The notes beneath the pieces were generated by a model, which was not told where the DNA came from, searched no databases, and saw only the letters and a list, made by a program, of their open reading frames with translations. The position numbers were made by a program, and so were the translations under genes. DNA of 44,671 nt from CF-13 sp036782775 (lineage in GTDB: Bacteria > Chloroflexota > Dormibacteria > CF-121): contig DAIPYJ010000020.1 in NCBI GenBank assembly GCA_036782775.1, positions 1-44,671 on the forward strand, given 5' to 3'. Below are positions 30,638 through 38,414 of the stretch, piece after piece (the first letter of the stretch is position 1; every line of letters starts with the position of its first letter).

Positions 30638-31600
30638 CTGGCACAGAGCCGGTTTTTAACCCACACGCTTGTTTTGTTAGCGGCGGCGCTGATCCCGGTA
30701 CTAACAGCCTTCGACCGACTCAGCAGCGATACTGCTTACGGCGCAAACGTCACCCCTTCCATCGCCCTGCGGGCGACGCACGTCGATGACGTCGTGCTCA
30801 GCCAGGGTGGATTCATCATGAAGATGAGCACGTCGAGCGTGGACACGCCGGTCCGCCACGACGTGAGCTATTACACGATGAAGCCGGGCGACACGCTGCA
30901 GGACGTCGCCGGCCGCTTTGGGCTGACACTGGACACGCTCCGCTGGGCCAACAACATCGCCGATGTGACCAGCGTGACTCAGGGGATGCGGATCGTGGTA
31001 CCGCCGGTCAACGGCATCCTCGTCAAGGTCCAGCCCAAGACTGACCTCAATGCGCTGGCGATCCAGTACCACGTCAACGTGCAGGACATCATCGACTTCA
31101 ACCTGATTCGTGATCCGAGCCGCCTCGCCGTCGGAAGCTTTCTGATGCTGCCCGATGGCGTCGGGCCGTCGCTCGACACGGGCGTCGGTAAGACGACCGT
31201 CAAGTCGGTTACCTGGAACCGGTTTGGCCGGCAGGTGACGAGCTACACGATTACCTACAGTAACGCCCCGGTCGCAGGGTCGGGCGGCAAATTCCCCTAC
31301 GGCTACTGCACCTGGTGGGTGGCGCACAAACGCTACGTCCCGTGGATGGGCGATGCCTGGCAGTGGTGGTTCAATGCGAGGCAGTTCGGCTTCGCCGAAG
31401 GCCAGATCCCGATGGCAGGCGCCATCATGGTGCAGGGTATTAGCTGGACGTCGCCGGTCGGCCACGTCGCGTACGTGGAATCGGTCAACGCTGACGGATC
31501 GTTCACCATCTCCGAGATGAACTACGCCGGCTGGGGACGCGTGGATTACCGAACGATCAAATCGACCGCCGGTCTCGACCTGCTGGGCTTCATCTACTAA
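30638..31600 (+). CDS. Secreted LysM-CHAP peptidoglycan hydrolase
   Basis: An exported wall hydrolase of about 320 aa. After an N-terminal hydrophobic segment (HTLVLLAAALIPVLTAF) come two LysM peptidoglycan-binding repeats: the first YTMKPGDTLQDVAGRFGLTLDTLRWANN, the second LNALAIQYHVNVQDIIDFN. The C-terminal CHAP amidase/endopeptidase domain has Cys in FPYGYCTWWVAHK and His in PVGHVAYVESV. The start is not certain: the frame has no ATG or GTG before the signal. CTG at 30638 has GGGGG seven bases upstream; TTG at about 30674 is an alternative. Divergent from the M23 gene. Confidence 0.83.
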   Translation: MAQSRFLTHTLVLLAAALIPVLTAFDRLSSDTAYGANVTPSIALRATHVDDVVLSQGGFIMKMSTSSVDTPVRHDVSYYTMKPGDTLQDVAGRFGLTLDTLRWANNIADVTSVTQGMRIVVPPVNGILVKVQPKTDLNALAIQYHVNVQDIIDFNLIRDPSRLAVGSFLMLPDGVGPSLDTGVGKTTVKSVTWNRFGRQVTSYTITYSNAPVAGSGGKFPYGYCTWWVAHKRYVPWMGDAWQWWFNARQFGFAEGQIPMAGAIMVQGISWTSPVGHVAYVESVNADGSFTISEMNYAGWGRVDYRTIKSTAGLDLLGFIY

Positions 31601-31636
31601 GCGCGCTCGCCGACGCGTGCCGGGAGGGCGTCCCGC

Positions 31637-31642
31637 TAGGCT
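31637..31642 (+). promoter_or_regulatory. -10 box TAGGCT of the M20 dipeptidase gene
   Basis: TAGGCT ends seven bases before the GTG at 31650, with no ribosome binding site between; likely leaderless. Confidence 0.4.
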
Positions 31643-31649
31643 GTAGCTG

Positions 31650-33023
31650 GTGGCAACCGCGGAAGAACTGCTCGAGCAGAGTCGCGAGCAAGGCCTGAAG
31701 GAGCTCGAAGCCTTTCTTCGGATTCCGAGTATTTCCAGCCAGCCGGACCATGCTGACGACGTGCGGCGAGCGGCGGCGCACCTGGCTGAGCGCTACGAGC
31801 AGATCGGGCTGGAACACGCGGAAGTCATCGAAACCGGTGGTCATCCTGCCGTCTATGCCGACTGGTTGAAGGCGCCGGGCAAACCCACCGTCCTGCTTTA
31901 CGGGCATTACGACGTGCAGCCGGTCGATCCGCTCGAGCTGTGGAAGAGCCCGCCGTTCGAACCGATTCGCGACAACGGCCGGCTGCTGGCGCGCGGCGCA
32001 TCCGACGATAAGGGGCAGATCGCGATCCACTGGCAGGCGATCGATGCGCTGCTCAAGGCGACCGGCGAGCTGCCGCTGAACCTGAAGGTGATTGCCGAAG
32101 GCGAAGAGGAAGTCTCGAGCGCGCATTTCGAGGATTTCGTCAAGGCGAACCTCGATCGGCTGCGGACCGATTACTGCGTGGTCAGCGACACCGCCATGGT
32201 GGGTAAGGGGTTTCCGGGGATCACCTACGGACTGCGGGGCCTGATCTACTACGAGATTCGCGTCGAGGCCGCGAGCACCGACATGCATTCCGGGCTGATG
32301 GGGGGCGTGGCACCGAATCCAGCACTCGCGCTCGCCGAGATCCTCAGCCGGCTCAAGGACCCGTCCGGTCATGTGCTGGTCCCGGGCTTCTACGACGCGG
32401 TGCGTCCGCTCAGTGATGAAGAACGCCGGCAGTATGCGCGGGTTCCCTTCGATGAGAACGCCATCAAGGAGACCTATGGCCTCCGCGCCTTGCACGGCGA
32501 AGCGGGCTTTTCGCCGACGGAGCGGGAGTGGGCGCGACCAACGCTGGATGTCAACGGCATCTGGGGTGGATATCAGGGACCGGGCTCGAAAACGATCATT
32601 CCTGCCTGGGCGGCAGCGAAGTTGAGCTGCCGCCTGGTTCCGGATCAGGAACCGGACGAGCTGATGGACGCCGTCAAGAGCTATATCGAGGAAGTCGCTC
32701 CGAAGACGGTGCGGGTCAGCGTCACCGAACTCAGCCAGGGGGAGCCCTGGATCATGCCGATCGAACACCCATTGATTCAGGCCGCGCGCCAGGCGCTGAT
32801 GCGCGTCTATGGAAAGGAGCCGGCCATGATCCGTTCGGGCGGATCGATTCCCGCCGTCGAGGTGATGAGCCGCCGACTGGAAGCGCCCTGCCTGCTGGTG
32901 GGATTCGTGCTGCCGGACTCGTTCGCCCACGCGCCGAACGAGCGGCTGGATCTGGACAGCTTCTATCTCGGGCGTCGCGCGGCTGCGGCCCTCTGGCAGG
33001 AAATCGCGGCAATTCCGGCCTAG
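31650..33023 (+). CDS. M20 family dipeptidase (CNDP-like)
   Basis: Cytoplasmic zinc dipeptidase of 457 aa, full length. Seen: VLLYGHYDVQPVDP (His, Asp), RGASDDKGQ (bridging Asp), AEGEEEVSS (catalytic and metal Glu), the lid-domain start RVEAASTDMHSGLMGG with a His that reaches the partner active site, and a C-terminal FVLPDSFAHAPNERLDL metal His. The pattern matches the CNDP/PepV-like dipeptidase group rather than ArgE. It follows the LysM-CHAP gene on the same strand but has its own probable promoter. Confidence 0.9.
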   Translation: MATAEELLEQSREQGLKELEAFLRIPSISSQPDHADDVRRAAAHLAERYEQIGLEHAEVIETGGHPAVYADWLKAPGKPTVLLYGHYDVQPVDPLELWKSPPFEPIRDNGRLLARGASDDKGQIAIHWQAIDALLKATGELPLNLKVIAEGEEEVSSAHFEDFVKANLDRLRTDYCVVSDTAMVGKGFPGITYGLRGLIYYEIRVEAASTDMHSGLMGGVAPNPALALAEILSRLKDPSGHVLVPGFYDAVRPLSDEERRQYARVPFDENAIKETYGLRALHGEAGFSPTEREWARPTLDVNGIWGGYQGPGSKTIIPAWAAAKLSCRLVPDQEPDELMDAVKSYIEEVAPKTVRVSVTELSQGEPWIMPIEHPLIQAARQALMRVYGKEPAMIRSGGSIPAVEVMSRRLEAPCLLVGFVLPDSFAHAPNERLDLDSFYLGRRAAAALWQEIAAIPA

Positions 33024-33102
33024 GGCCGAACTCTAACGCTCCCCCGCCGGTCTGAACGACCAGGCGACATCATGGATCGCTACGACCAGCCAGCGCCTTG
33101 GG

Positions 33103-33399
33103 TCAGCGGACCTGAGCGGACTGGAAATGCTGAAGGAGCCGTTCAGCGTAATACCGTTCCCATGGCTCCGATGCCTTGTCCGCCTGGAACTCTCGGTCGA
33201 GTTTAACGAGCCAGTAGATGAGCTCGCTTCGTACCGGTTTCGACTTGAGGATCTCGGGCAGTTCCGAGAGCCGGATCAGCCAGTCCGCATACCACGAAGC
33301 CCAGTCGGGATCATCGCCGTCGACGATTCGATACACGGTGTGATGGGTCTCAGCCGCCTCCTTGAGCAAGGCCGCGACCCGGTCGGCGTCGCTTGCCAT
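33103..33399 (-). CDS. Small conserved-looking acidic/aromatic protein of unknown function
   Basis: A 98-aa soluble protein, mostly helical: ADRVAALLKEAAETHHTVYR, then DGDDPDWASWYADWLIRLSE and LIYWLVKLDREFQ. The Trp-rich DPDWASWYADWL segment looks like the conserved core. The YRIVDGDDPDW pattern is familiar from small hypothetical proteins, but I know no function. ATG at 33399 has GGAGG at good distance; a GTG three codons upstream is less likely. It lies downstream of the two-component genes, separated by a hairpin. Confidence 0.72.
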   Translation of the reverse strand: MASDADRVAALLKEAAETHHTVYRIVDGDDPDWASWYADWLIRLSELPEILKSKPVRSELIYWLVKLDREFQADKASEPWERYYAERLLQHFQSAQVR

Positions 33400-33416
33400 C
33401 TCCTCCACCTCCCTCT

Positions 33417-33434
33417 GGTACCGCTAACGGTACC
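33417..33434. promoter_or_regulatory. Inverted repeat GGTACCG-ctaa-CGGTACC
   Basis: Perfect 7-bp arms in the 42-bp gap between the response regulator stop and the small protein start. It may be an operator, or an RNA hairpin that sets relative expression. No T-tract follows, so a simple terminator is less likely. Confidence 0.4.
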
Positions 33435-33441
33435 GCGGGGC

Positions 33442-34143
33442 TTATTCGGCGACGAAGCGGTAGCCGATGCCGGGAACGGAGTGGATGTAGTGTGGCTTTT
33501 CGGAGTCGCGCTCGATCTTCTTGCGCAGGCGATAGACGTGGGCGTCGACCGTCCGAGTCTCGATCTCGACCTCGTATCCCCAGACTTTGCGCAGGAGCTC
33601 ACCGCGGCTGACCACCTGGCCCGCCTGCGAGGCGAGCAGTGACAGGAGATTGAACTCGGTCAGAGTCAGCGCGACCTCTTTGCCGTCGCGCCAGACCTGG
33701 CGGCTGTTCATGTCGATGATGAGGCCTGGGAACTCGAAGCGCGTCTTGGGTTGCTGCTGCGCGACCGCCTGCTCGCTGCGGCGCAGGTGCGCACCCACCC
33801 GGGCTAGGAGTTCCCGTACCTCGAACGGCTTGGTCAGGTAGTCGTCGGCCCCCACCTCGAGCCCGACGACGACGTCGATGGTGTCGTTCTTCGCGGTCAG
33901 CATGATGACGGGGACCTGGGTGCCGTCTGCCCGCAGCTGGCGGCAGACGTCCATCCCGGAAACGCCCGGCAGGTTGAGGTCGAGGATGACGAGGTCAGGC
34001 TCCGACTTTTCGATCATCTCCATGCCTTTCTCGCCGGTGTCGGCCTCGATCAGGTTCAGGTTCTGACCCACGCATGCCATCCGGACGACCTCCCGGGTCG
34101 GGGCGTCGTCCTCGATCATCAGAATCGTCTTCGGGAACGGCAT
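33442..34143 (-). CDS. OmpR/PhoB-family response regulator
   Basis: A 233-aa regulator with an intact receiver (MIEDDAPTREVV acidic pair, phospho-Asp in LVILDLNLPGVSG, Thr in MLTAKND, Lys in YLTKPFEVREL). Its C-terminal winged helix reads LTLTEFNLLSLLASQAGQVVSRGELLRKVWG and TVDAHVYRLRKKI. The ATG at 34143 gives the standard length. It starts 11 bases after the hybrid kinase stop, so the two are one operon, and it can be expected to take phosphate from that kinase. Target genes are unknown. Confidence 0.92.
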   Translation of the reverse strand: MPFPKTILMIEDDAPTREVVRMACVGQNLNLIEADTGEKGMEMIEKSEPDLVILDLNLPGVSGMDVCRQLRADGTQVPVIMLTAKNDTIDVVVGLEVGADDYLTKPFEVRELLARVGAHLRRSEQAVAQQQPKTRFEFPGLIIDMNSRQVWRDGKEVALTLTEFNLLSLLASQAGQVVSRGELLRKVWGYEVEIETRTVDAHVYRLRKKIERDSEKPHYIHSVPGIGYRFVAE

Positions 34144-34154
34144 TTCGTCGGGTC

Positions 34155-35807
34155 CTACTCCTTCTCCAGAAAGTTCGTCACTTGCAGCATGAATTTCTTC
34201 AGTTCGATCGGCTTCGCGATGTACCCCGAACACCCGGCGGCTAGCGCCTCCTCCTCGCTCCCCTTCAGCGCGTTGGCTGTCAGGGCGACCACTTTGATGT
34301 CCGCTGTGGCCGGGTCAGCTTTGAGTTGGCGTGTGACCGCTAATCCATCAACGCCGGGAAGCTGCATATCCATCAGTATTAGGTCGGGTCGGAGGTGGCG
34401 GGCCTTCTCCAGGCCCTCCTGGCCGGTGGCGGCGGTGTCCACGGTCAGCCCGTTACCCTCCAAAACCATCCGGGCCAGGTCCAGGTTGGAGGGGTTGTCC
34501 TCCACGACCAGCACCCGGTTGTGCTTGCTGGGCCCCGGCTTGAGCGGCAGCTTGACGGTGAAGGTCGTCCCCTCCCCGGCGACGCTGTCGAAGTCGATCG
34601 TTCCGCCGTGGAGCTCCACCAGCTTCTTGGTCAGGGCCAGGCCGAGGCCCGTTCCGGGGTATTCCCGGTTACTGGCGCTCTGCACCTGGTAGAAGGCCCC
34701 GAAGATCTTGTGCTGGAGCTCTTTGGGGATGCCGATGCCGCTGTCCTTGACCGCCAGGCTGAGCTGGCCCTCGGCGGCGACGGCGTCGAGGATGACCTTG
34801 CCGCTCTGGGGCGTGAACTTGATGGCGTTGGAGAGCAGGTTGTAGAGCACCTGCTTGAACTTGTTCTTGTCCGCAATCACGAGCGCATCCGGGGGCTGGA
34901 CCGACGCGGCGATCTCGATGTCCTTCTTCACGGCGAGCGACCGGACGACGTTCATCACCTCGCGGACGCCTGACTCGACGCCGAACTCCTCATAGACCAG
35001 ATCCATGCGGCCGGCCTCGATCTTGGTCAGGTCGAGGACGTCGTTGATCAGCGACAGCAGGTGGCGGCCGCTGTTGTGGATGTTGCTCAGACAGTCCTGC
35101 CGCTGTTTTTCGCTGAATTTGCCGGCGAGGTCATCGCGCAAGAGCTCGCTGAAGCCCAGGATGGCGTTGAGCGGCGTCCGGAGCTCGTGCGACATGTTGG
35201 CCAGGAACTCGGACTTGAGCCGGCTCACCTCGGCGATCTGGGCGTTAGCCGTTTCGAGTTCTCCGAGATGGGCCTGGAGCTGTTCGTACAGACGGCCGTT
35301 GTCGATCGCGATCGCCGCCTGATTGGTGATCACCTTGAGAATCGCGGCATCCAGCTCGGTAAAGGGATCGACCCGCTGGCGCGAGATGGTCATGGCACCG
35401 ACCACGCGCTGCGGGGTGGCCAGGGGCTGCACCATCAGGGATCGCGGCGAGCGGCTCTGGTCCAGGATCTTGAACCGCGGATCGAGCGTGGCGTCGGCGA
35501 TGTTGAGGGTTTCGAGCTGCTCGACAGCGTAGCCCAGGATGCCGTCGCCGAGGACGAAGCGGGCAATGTGCGGCACCTCATCCTTGTGCGGGTAGGTCGC
35601 GCAGGCCGTCAGCTCGCGGCTGCCCTCGTTGAGGAGGAAGACGGTGGCCGCGTCGAATTGCACCATCTGTGCAGTTGCGGTGAGCATCGCCTCGATGTTT
35701 TCGTTGAGGGAAAGCGATGCGGTGAAGAGACCGCCGAGCCGGTTCAGCAATTGAATCTCGGGGTCGGCTGTCACGTGCGCGACATTATAGAGCAGATTTT
35801 TTGACAT
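34155..35807 (-). CDS. Soluble hybrid histidine kinase (GAF-HisKA-HATPase-receiver)
   Basis: A 550-aa sensor without membrane segments. Domains in order: GAF (about 20-180), HisKA with the phospho-His in FLANMSHELRTPLNAI, HATPase_c with N box LYNLLSNAIKFT, G1 KDSGIGIP and G2 PGTGLGLAL, then a receiver (about 425-548) with Asp in LILMDMQLPGVDG and Lys in YIAKPIEL. The GAF points to an intracellular small-molecule or redox signal. ATG at 35807 follows an in-frame GTG at 35810. However, a perfect TATAAT (35784-35789) lies nine bases before a GTG at 35774, so the true start may be codon 12 of this frame. Confidence 0.9.
   Translation of the reverse strand: MSKNLLYNVAHVTADPEIQLLNRLGGLFTASLSLNENIEAMLTATAQMVQFDAATVFLLNEGSRELTACATYPHKDEVPHIARFVLGDGILGYAVEQLETLNIADATLDPRFKILDQSRSPRSLMVQPLATPQRVVGAMTISRQRVDPFTELDAAILKVITNQAAIAIDNGRLYEQLQAHLGELETANAQIAEVSRLKSEFLANMSHELRTPLNAILGFSELLRDDLAGKFSEKQRQDCLSNIHNSGRHLLSLINDVLDLTKIEAGRMDLVYEEFGVESGVREVMNVVRSLAVKKDIEIAASVQPPDALVIADKNKFKQVLYNLLSNAIKFTPQSGKVILDAVAAEGQLSLAVKDSGIGIPKELQHKIFGAFYQVQSASNREYPGTGLGLALTKKLVELHGGTIDFDSVAGEGTTFTVKLPLKPGPSKHNRVLVVEDNPSNLDLARMVLEGNGLTVDTAATGQEGLEKARHLRPDLILMDMQLPGVDGLAVTRQLKADPATADIKVVALTANALKGSEEEALAAGCSGYIAKPIELKKFMLQVTNFLEKE
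35784..35789 (-). promoter_or_regulatory. TATAAT -10 box within the annotated 5' end of the kinase gene
   Basis: Perfect TATAAT on the minus strand nine bases before an in-frame GTG at 35774. In this window leaderless starts at that distance are common, which argues for a shorter protein. The -35 is poor. Confidence 0.4.
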
Positions 35808-35931
35808 CACGACATTCCGCGTTGGTGGGTTTCGCTACTTCAACGTCACTCTCCGTCACGTTCTTGCGAGTGCGGTATGACGGTCGGGTCGACGGCGGTT
35901 AGCGGTGCCGGCCCCGGGTGCAGGGGTCCAG

Positions 35932-35937
35932 TAGCAT
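35932..35937 (+). promoter_or_regulatory. -10 box TAGCAT of the zinc-type dehydrogenase gene
   Basis: TAGCAT ends nine bases before the ATG at 35947, with no ribosome binding site between; likely leaderless. Confidence 0.4.
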
Positions 35938-35946
35938 GACGCGACG

Positions 35947-36984
35947 ATGAAGGCCATTCGCTTTCATGAGTTCGGTGGACCGGCGGTTCTCAAGCTGGAA
36001 GACGTCCCTCCTCCAAGACCGGGCAAGGCCGAGGTCCTGGTCGGACTTCGGGCCGCCGCCTTGAACCATCTCGACTTGTTCGTGCGGAGCGGTGGCGTCC
36101 CGAAAACGCCCCTGCCCCACATTGGCGGAGCGGATGGCGCCGGCGTTGTGTTGGAAAACGGGCCGGGGGCGGAGGGATTTGCCCTCGGCACGCGGGTGTT
36201 TTTCGACCCGGGTTTGAGCGACGGAACCTGCGACTACTGCGCCAGGGGAGAACACAGCCTTTGTGATCGCTGGGAAATCCTTGGAGAGCATCGGGACGGC
36301 ACGTTCGCGCAGGCGGTTGTCGTTCCCGAGGTGAATTTGCGGCCGATCCCCGACGGAGTGAGCTTCGAGGAGGCCGCCGCGTTTCCGCTCGTTTTTCTGA
36401 CCGCCTGGCGAATGGTGGTGTCGAAAGCTCGCGTCAGGCCTGGAGAAACCGTGCTGATTCTGGGAATCGGCGGCGGCGTCGCGATCGCGGCGTTGCAGAT
36501 CGCGAAGTACGCCGGCGCACAGGTGCTGGTGACGTCAGGCCACAACGAGAAACTCGAGCGGGCGAAGGCGCTTGGCGCGGACGTTCTGATCAATCATCGG
36601 ACCACCGATTTTTCGAAGGAAGTGTGGACGCTGACGAAAAAGCGCGGGGTCGATGTCGTCATCGACGATGTCGGGGCAGCAACCTGGCCGGGGAGCATCC
36701 GGGCTCTGGCGCGGGGCGGACGGTTGGTGACCTGTGGAGCGACGAGCGGACCGAAGCCCGAGGAGGACATCCGACGCATCTTTCAAAAACAGATCACGAT
36801 CTACGGCTCGACCATGGGGACGCGCCAGGACTGGGAGCAGCTGACCAGGCTGATGGCAGCCGGCCGGCTGAAACCGGTGATCGACCGGACGTTTCCACTG
36901 GAGGAGGCGACGGCGGCGCAGGAACGCATGGAACGAGCTGAGCAGTTCGGCAAGCTGGTGGTGACGATTCCTCCCTTGCCTTGA
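35947..36984 (+). CDS. Zinc-type alcohol dehydrogenase / quinone oxidoreductase family (MDR)
   Basis: Medium-chain dehydrogenase of 345 aa. The N-terminal catalytic domain has AALNHLDLFVRSG and PHIGGADGAGVV. The nucleotide domain has VLILGIGGGVAIAALQIAKYAGA, then KALGADVLINH. A structural-zinc lobe is partly kept: CDYCARGEHSLC has three of the usual four Cys. The catalytic Cys of true alcohol dehydrogenases is replaced (ALNHLD), so NAD(P)H:quinone or enone reduction is more likely than alcohol oxidation. Its TGA overlaps the lipoprotein start (TTGA), giving a two-gene unit. Confidence 0.87.
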   Translation: MKAIRFHEFGGPAVLKLEDVPPPRPGKAEVLVGLRAAALNHLDLFVRSGGVPKTPLPHIGGADGAGVVLENGPGAEGFALGTRVFFDPGLSDGTCDYCARGEHSLCDRWEILGEHRDGTFAQAVVVPEVNLRPIPDGVSFEEAAAFPLVFLTAWRMVVSKARVRPGETVLILGIGGGVAIAALQIAKYAGAQVLVTSGHNEKLERAKALGADVLINHRTTDFSKEVWTLTKKRGVDVVIDDVGAATWPGSIRALARGGRLVTCGATSGPKPEEDIRRIFQKQITIYGSTMGTRQDWEQLTRLMAAGRLKPVIDRTFPLEEATAAQERMERAEQFGKLVVTIPPLP

Positions 36985-38153
36985 GGCGAGTGGTTGCCAG
37001 CGCGCGGTTGACGCGTGTGGTCTACGCGGTCGCGTTGGCGGTGATGATGACGGCCTGCGGGCGGCCGACCGGACAGCTGGCACCCAGCCTCTCGCCGCGG
37101 CATACGGCAACGCCCACGCCATCGCCGTCGCCGACGCCAGTCCCGACGCCAACGCCATTGCCACCACCGCCAAACCTGCCGGGCGCCGGCGGAATCAGCG
37201 TGCCGGCTGGGTTTTCTGCCTATGTCTACGCGCGAGGGCTCGGCACCACTACGGCGATGGCGTTCGGGCCGGATGGCCACCTCTACGCGACGACCGCCGC
37301 TGGGTCGATCGAGGTCGTGGCCAGTCCGGGTGCCGGCCCGCGAATCCTGGTTTCCGGATTACCGACCGCACTGGGATTAGCCTGGCGCGGCAACGACCTC
37401 TATGTCTCAGTGCGGGGCAGTGTTCGTCATTACGGCTTGACCAATGGAGCCCTGACCGGCGGCGGCGTTGTGGTTGGCGGCCTGCCGGTGGGTCGCCACC
37501 AGAATGATTGGATCTTGCCGCTGTCGGACGGCGATTTCCTGCTCGGGCTCGGTTCGACGTGCGACGTCTGTACCGAGCGCGATGCGCGCAGCGCCTCAGT
37601 GCTGGACTTCCATGGGGACTGGAGTTATGGCGGCGTCGTGGTACGGGGCAGTCGCAATCCTTATGGGCTCGCGCTACGCCCGTCGACCGGCGACGCGTAT
37701 GTGACGATCAATGGGCAGGACAATCTCGGTAGTCAGCCCGCCGACGAGTTGCTGCGGATTGCCCCCGGCGAGGATGCGGGCTGGCCGCGGTGCTGGCCGG
37801 CATATCCCGACGGAGGTCTCCATGGAAGCTGCGGCGGGGTCGCGCCGCCGGTAGCGGTGTTCAGCCCGCACTCATCCGCCGACGGCATTGTCTTTCAAGA
37901 CGGCATCGAATTTGGTAGTGATTACGCGGACAACGCCTTCGTGACCGAGTGGGGCACGAACCTTGGCGGTCCGGTCGGCCGTCGCGTTGAGCGCGTGGTG
38001 TTGAGCGGTGGACCGGGCAATGAGCACGGCGCTGTGACCGATTTCGCGACCGGCTTCTCGCATCCCCTCGCGATTGTTGAGGCGCCCGACGGCGGTCTGC
38101 TGATTGGTGACTACGGCACCGGCCAGGTCACGGAGATTTTCCGGACGAGTTGA
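36981..38153 (+). CDS. Sorbosone/glucose dehydrogenase-like beta-propeller lipoprotein
   Basis: An exported 390-aa protein. The N-terminus YAVALAVMMTACGRP is a lipoprotein signal with the lipid Cys at about residue 26, followed by a Pro/Thr-rich linker (PTPSPSPTPVPTPTP) and a six-blade GSDH-type propeller. Family motifs are GLGTTTAMAFGPDGHLYAT, GVVVRGSRNPYGLALRPSTG, ADELLRIAPGEDAGWPRCWP and the late FVTEWGTN. Relatives oxidise sugars with PQQ, but PQQ use cannot be confirmed here. The start is TTG, coupled to the dehydrogenase gene; GTG three codons later is an alternative. Confidence 0.82.
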   Translation: MRRVVASARLTRVVYAVALAVMMTACGRPTGQLAPSLSPRHTATPTPSPSPTPVPTPTPLPPPPNLPGAGGISVPAGFSAYVYARGLGTTTAMAFGPDGHLYATTAAGSIEVVASPGAGPRILVSGLPTALGLAWRGNDLYVSVRGSVRHYGLTNGALTGGGVVVGGLPVGRHQNDWILPLSDGDFLLGLGSTCDVCTERDARSASVLDFHGDWSYGGVVVRGSRNPYGLALRPSTGDAYVTINGQDNLGSQPADELLRIAPGEDAGWPRCWPAYPDGGLHGSCGGVAPPVAVFSPHSSADGIVFQDGIEFGSDYADNAFVTEWGTNLGGPVGRRVERVVLSGGPGNEHGAVTDFATGFSHPLAIVEAPDGGLLIGDYGTGQVTEIFRTS

Positions 38154-38172
38154 TGCGCGCGGCCCAAAAAAC

Positions 38173-38206
38173 GGAAAACCGACCATCGCTCAGTGGTCGG
38201 TTTTCC
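38173..38206. terminator. Strong bidirectional terminator
   Basis: GGAAAACCGACCA (38173-38185) and TGGTCGGTTTTCC (38194-38206) form perfect 13-bp arms with an 8-base loop, 20 bases after the lipoprotein stop. A-tract on the left (38166-38171) and TTTT in the right arm suit termination in both directions. Confidence 0.82.
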
Positions 38207-38224
38207 TGCCCCCTAGAGGGCCAA

Positions 38225-38242
38225 GCTCGCCGGCAGGCGAGC
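38225..38242. terminator. Second hairpin GCTCGCC-ggca-GGCGAGC
   Basis: Perfect 7-bp arms with a 4-base loop, flanked by GAGGG and CCTC that can extend it. No T-tract; may be a back-up terminator or part of an RNA. Confidence 0.45.
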
Positions 38243-38299
38243 CCTCCTATTGTCTCACTGCTGGCCCCCTCGTGAGCATTGATTTTGCGGTGGGAGTTG

Positions 38300-38318
38300 C
38301 AATTTCGGTTCGAAATTG
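38300..38318. promoter_or_regulatory. Operator-like inverted repeat CAATTTCG-gtt-CGAAATTG
   Basis: Perfect 8-bp arms, AT-rich, with its right arm overlapping the first bases of the TTGACA at 38316. That overlap is the classical place for a repressor site. Confidence 0.5.
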
Positions 38319-38343
38319 ACATTGACGCTATCAACTTTATAGG
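38316..38343 (+). promoter_or_regulatory. Intergenic promoter TTGACA-N16-TATAGG
   Basis: A perfect -35 and a TATAGG -10 on the plus strand in a gap between convergent genes. It would drive a transcript toward 38350 and antisense to the end of radC. Confidence 0.45.
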
Positions 38344-38349
38344 GTGGGA

Positions 38350-38414
38350 TTGCGTCGTCCCCTACTGCCGGTGTTCGCGAGTCGTTTCTCTCCGGCAGCA
38401 GGGGCCGCTCATCC
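38350..38414 (+). ncRNA. Possible small RNA with a 13-bp stem
   Basis: Downstream of the intergenic promoter, CCCCTACTGCCGG (38359-38371) pairs with CCGGCAGCAGGGG (38392-38404) with one mismatch around a 20-base loop. TTATAGGG occurs on both sides (38337-38344, 38415-38422). No protein of note is encoded. This is a structural inference only; no family recognised. Confidence 0.25.

Noticed and set aside
30360..30640. c-di-AMP riboswitch upstream of the LysM-CHAP gene
   Set aside because: Such hydrolases often have one, but none of the conserved sequence blocks I know is present.
36234..36275. Frameshift or lost zinc site in the alcohol dehydrogenase
   Set aside because: The missing fourth Cys occurs in an otherwise unbroken chain; a substitution in this subfamily is the simpler reading.
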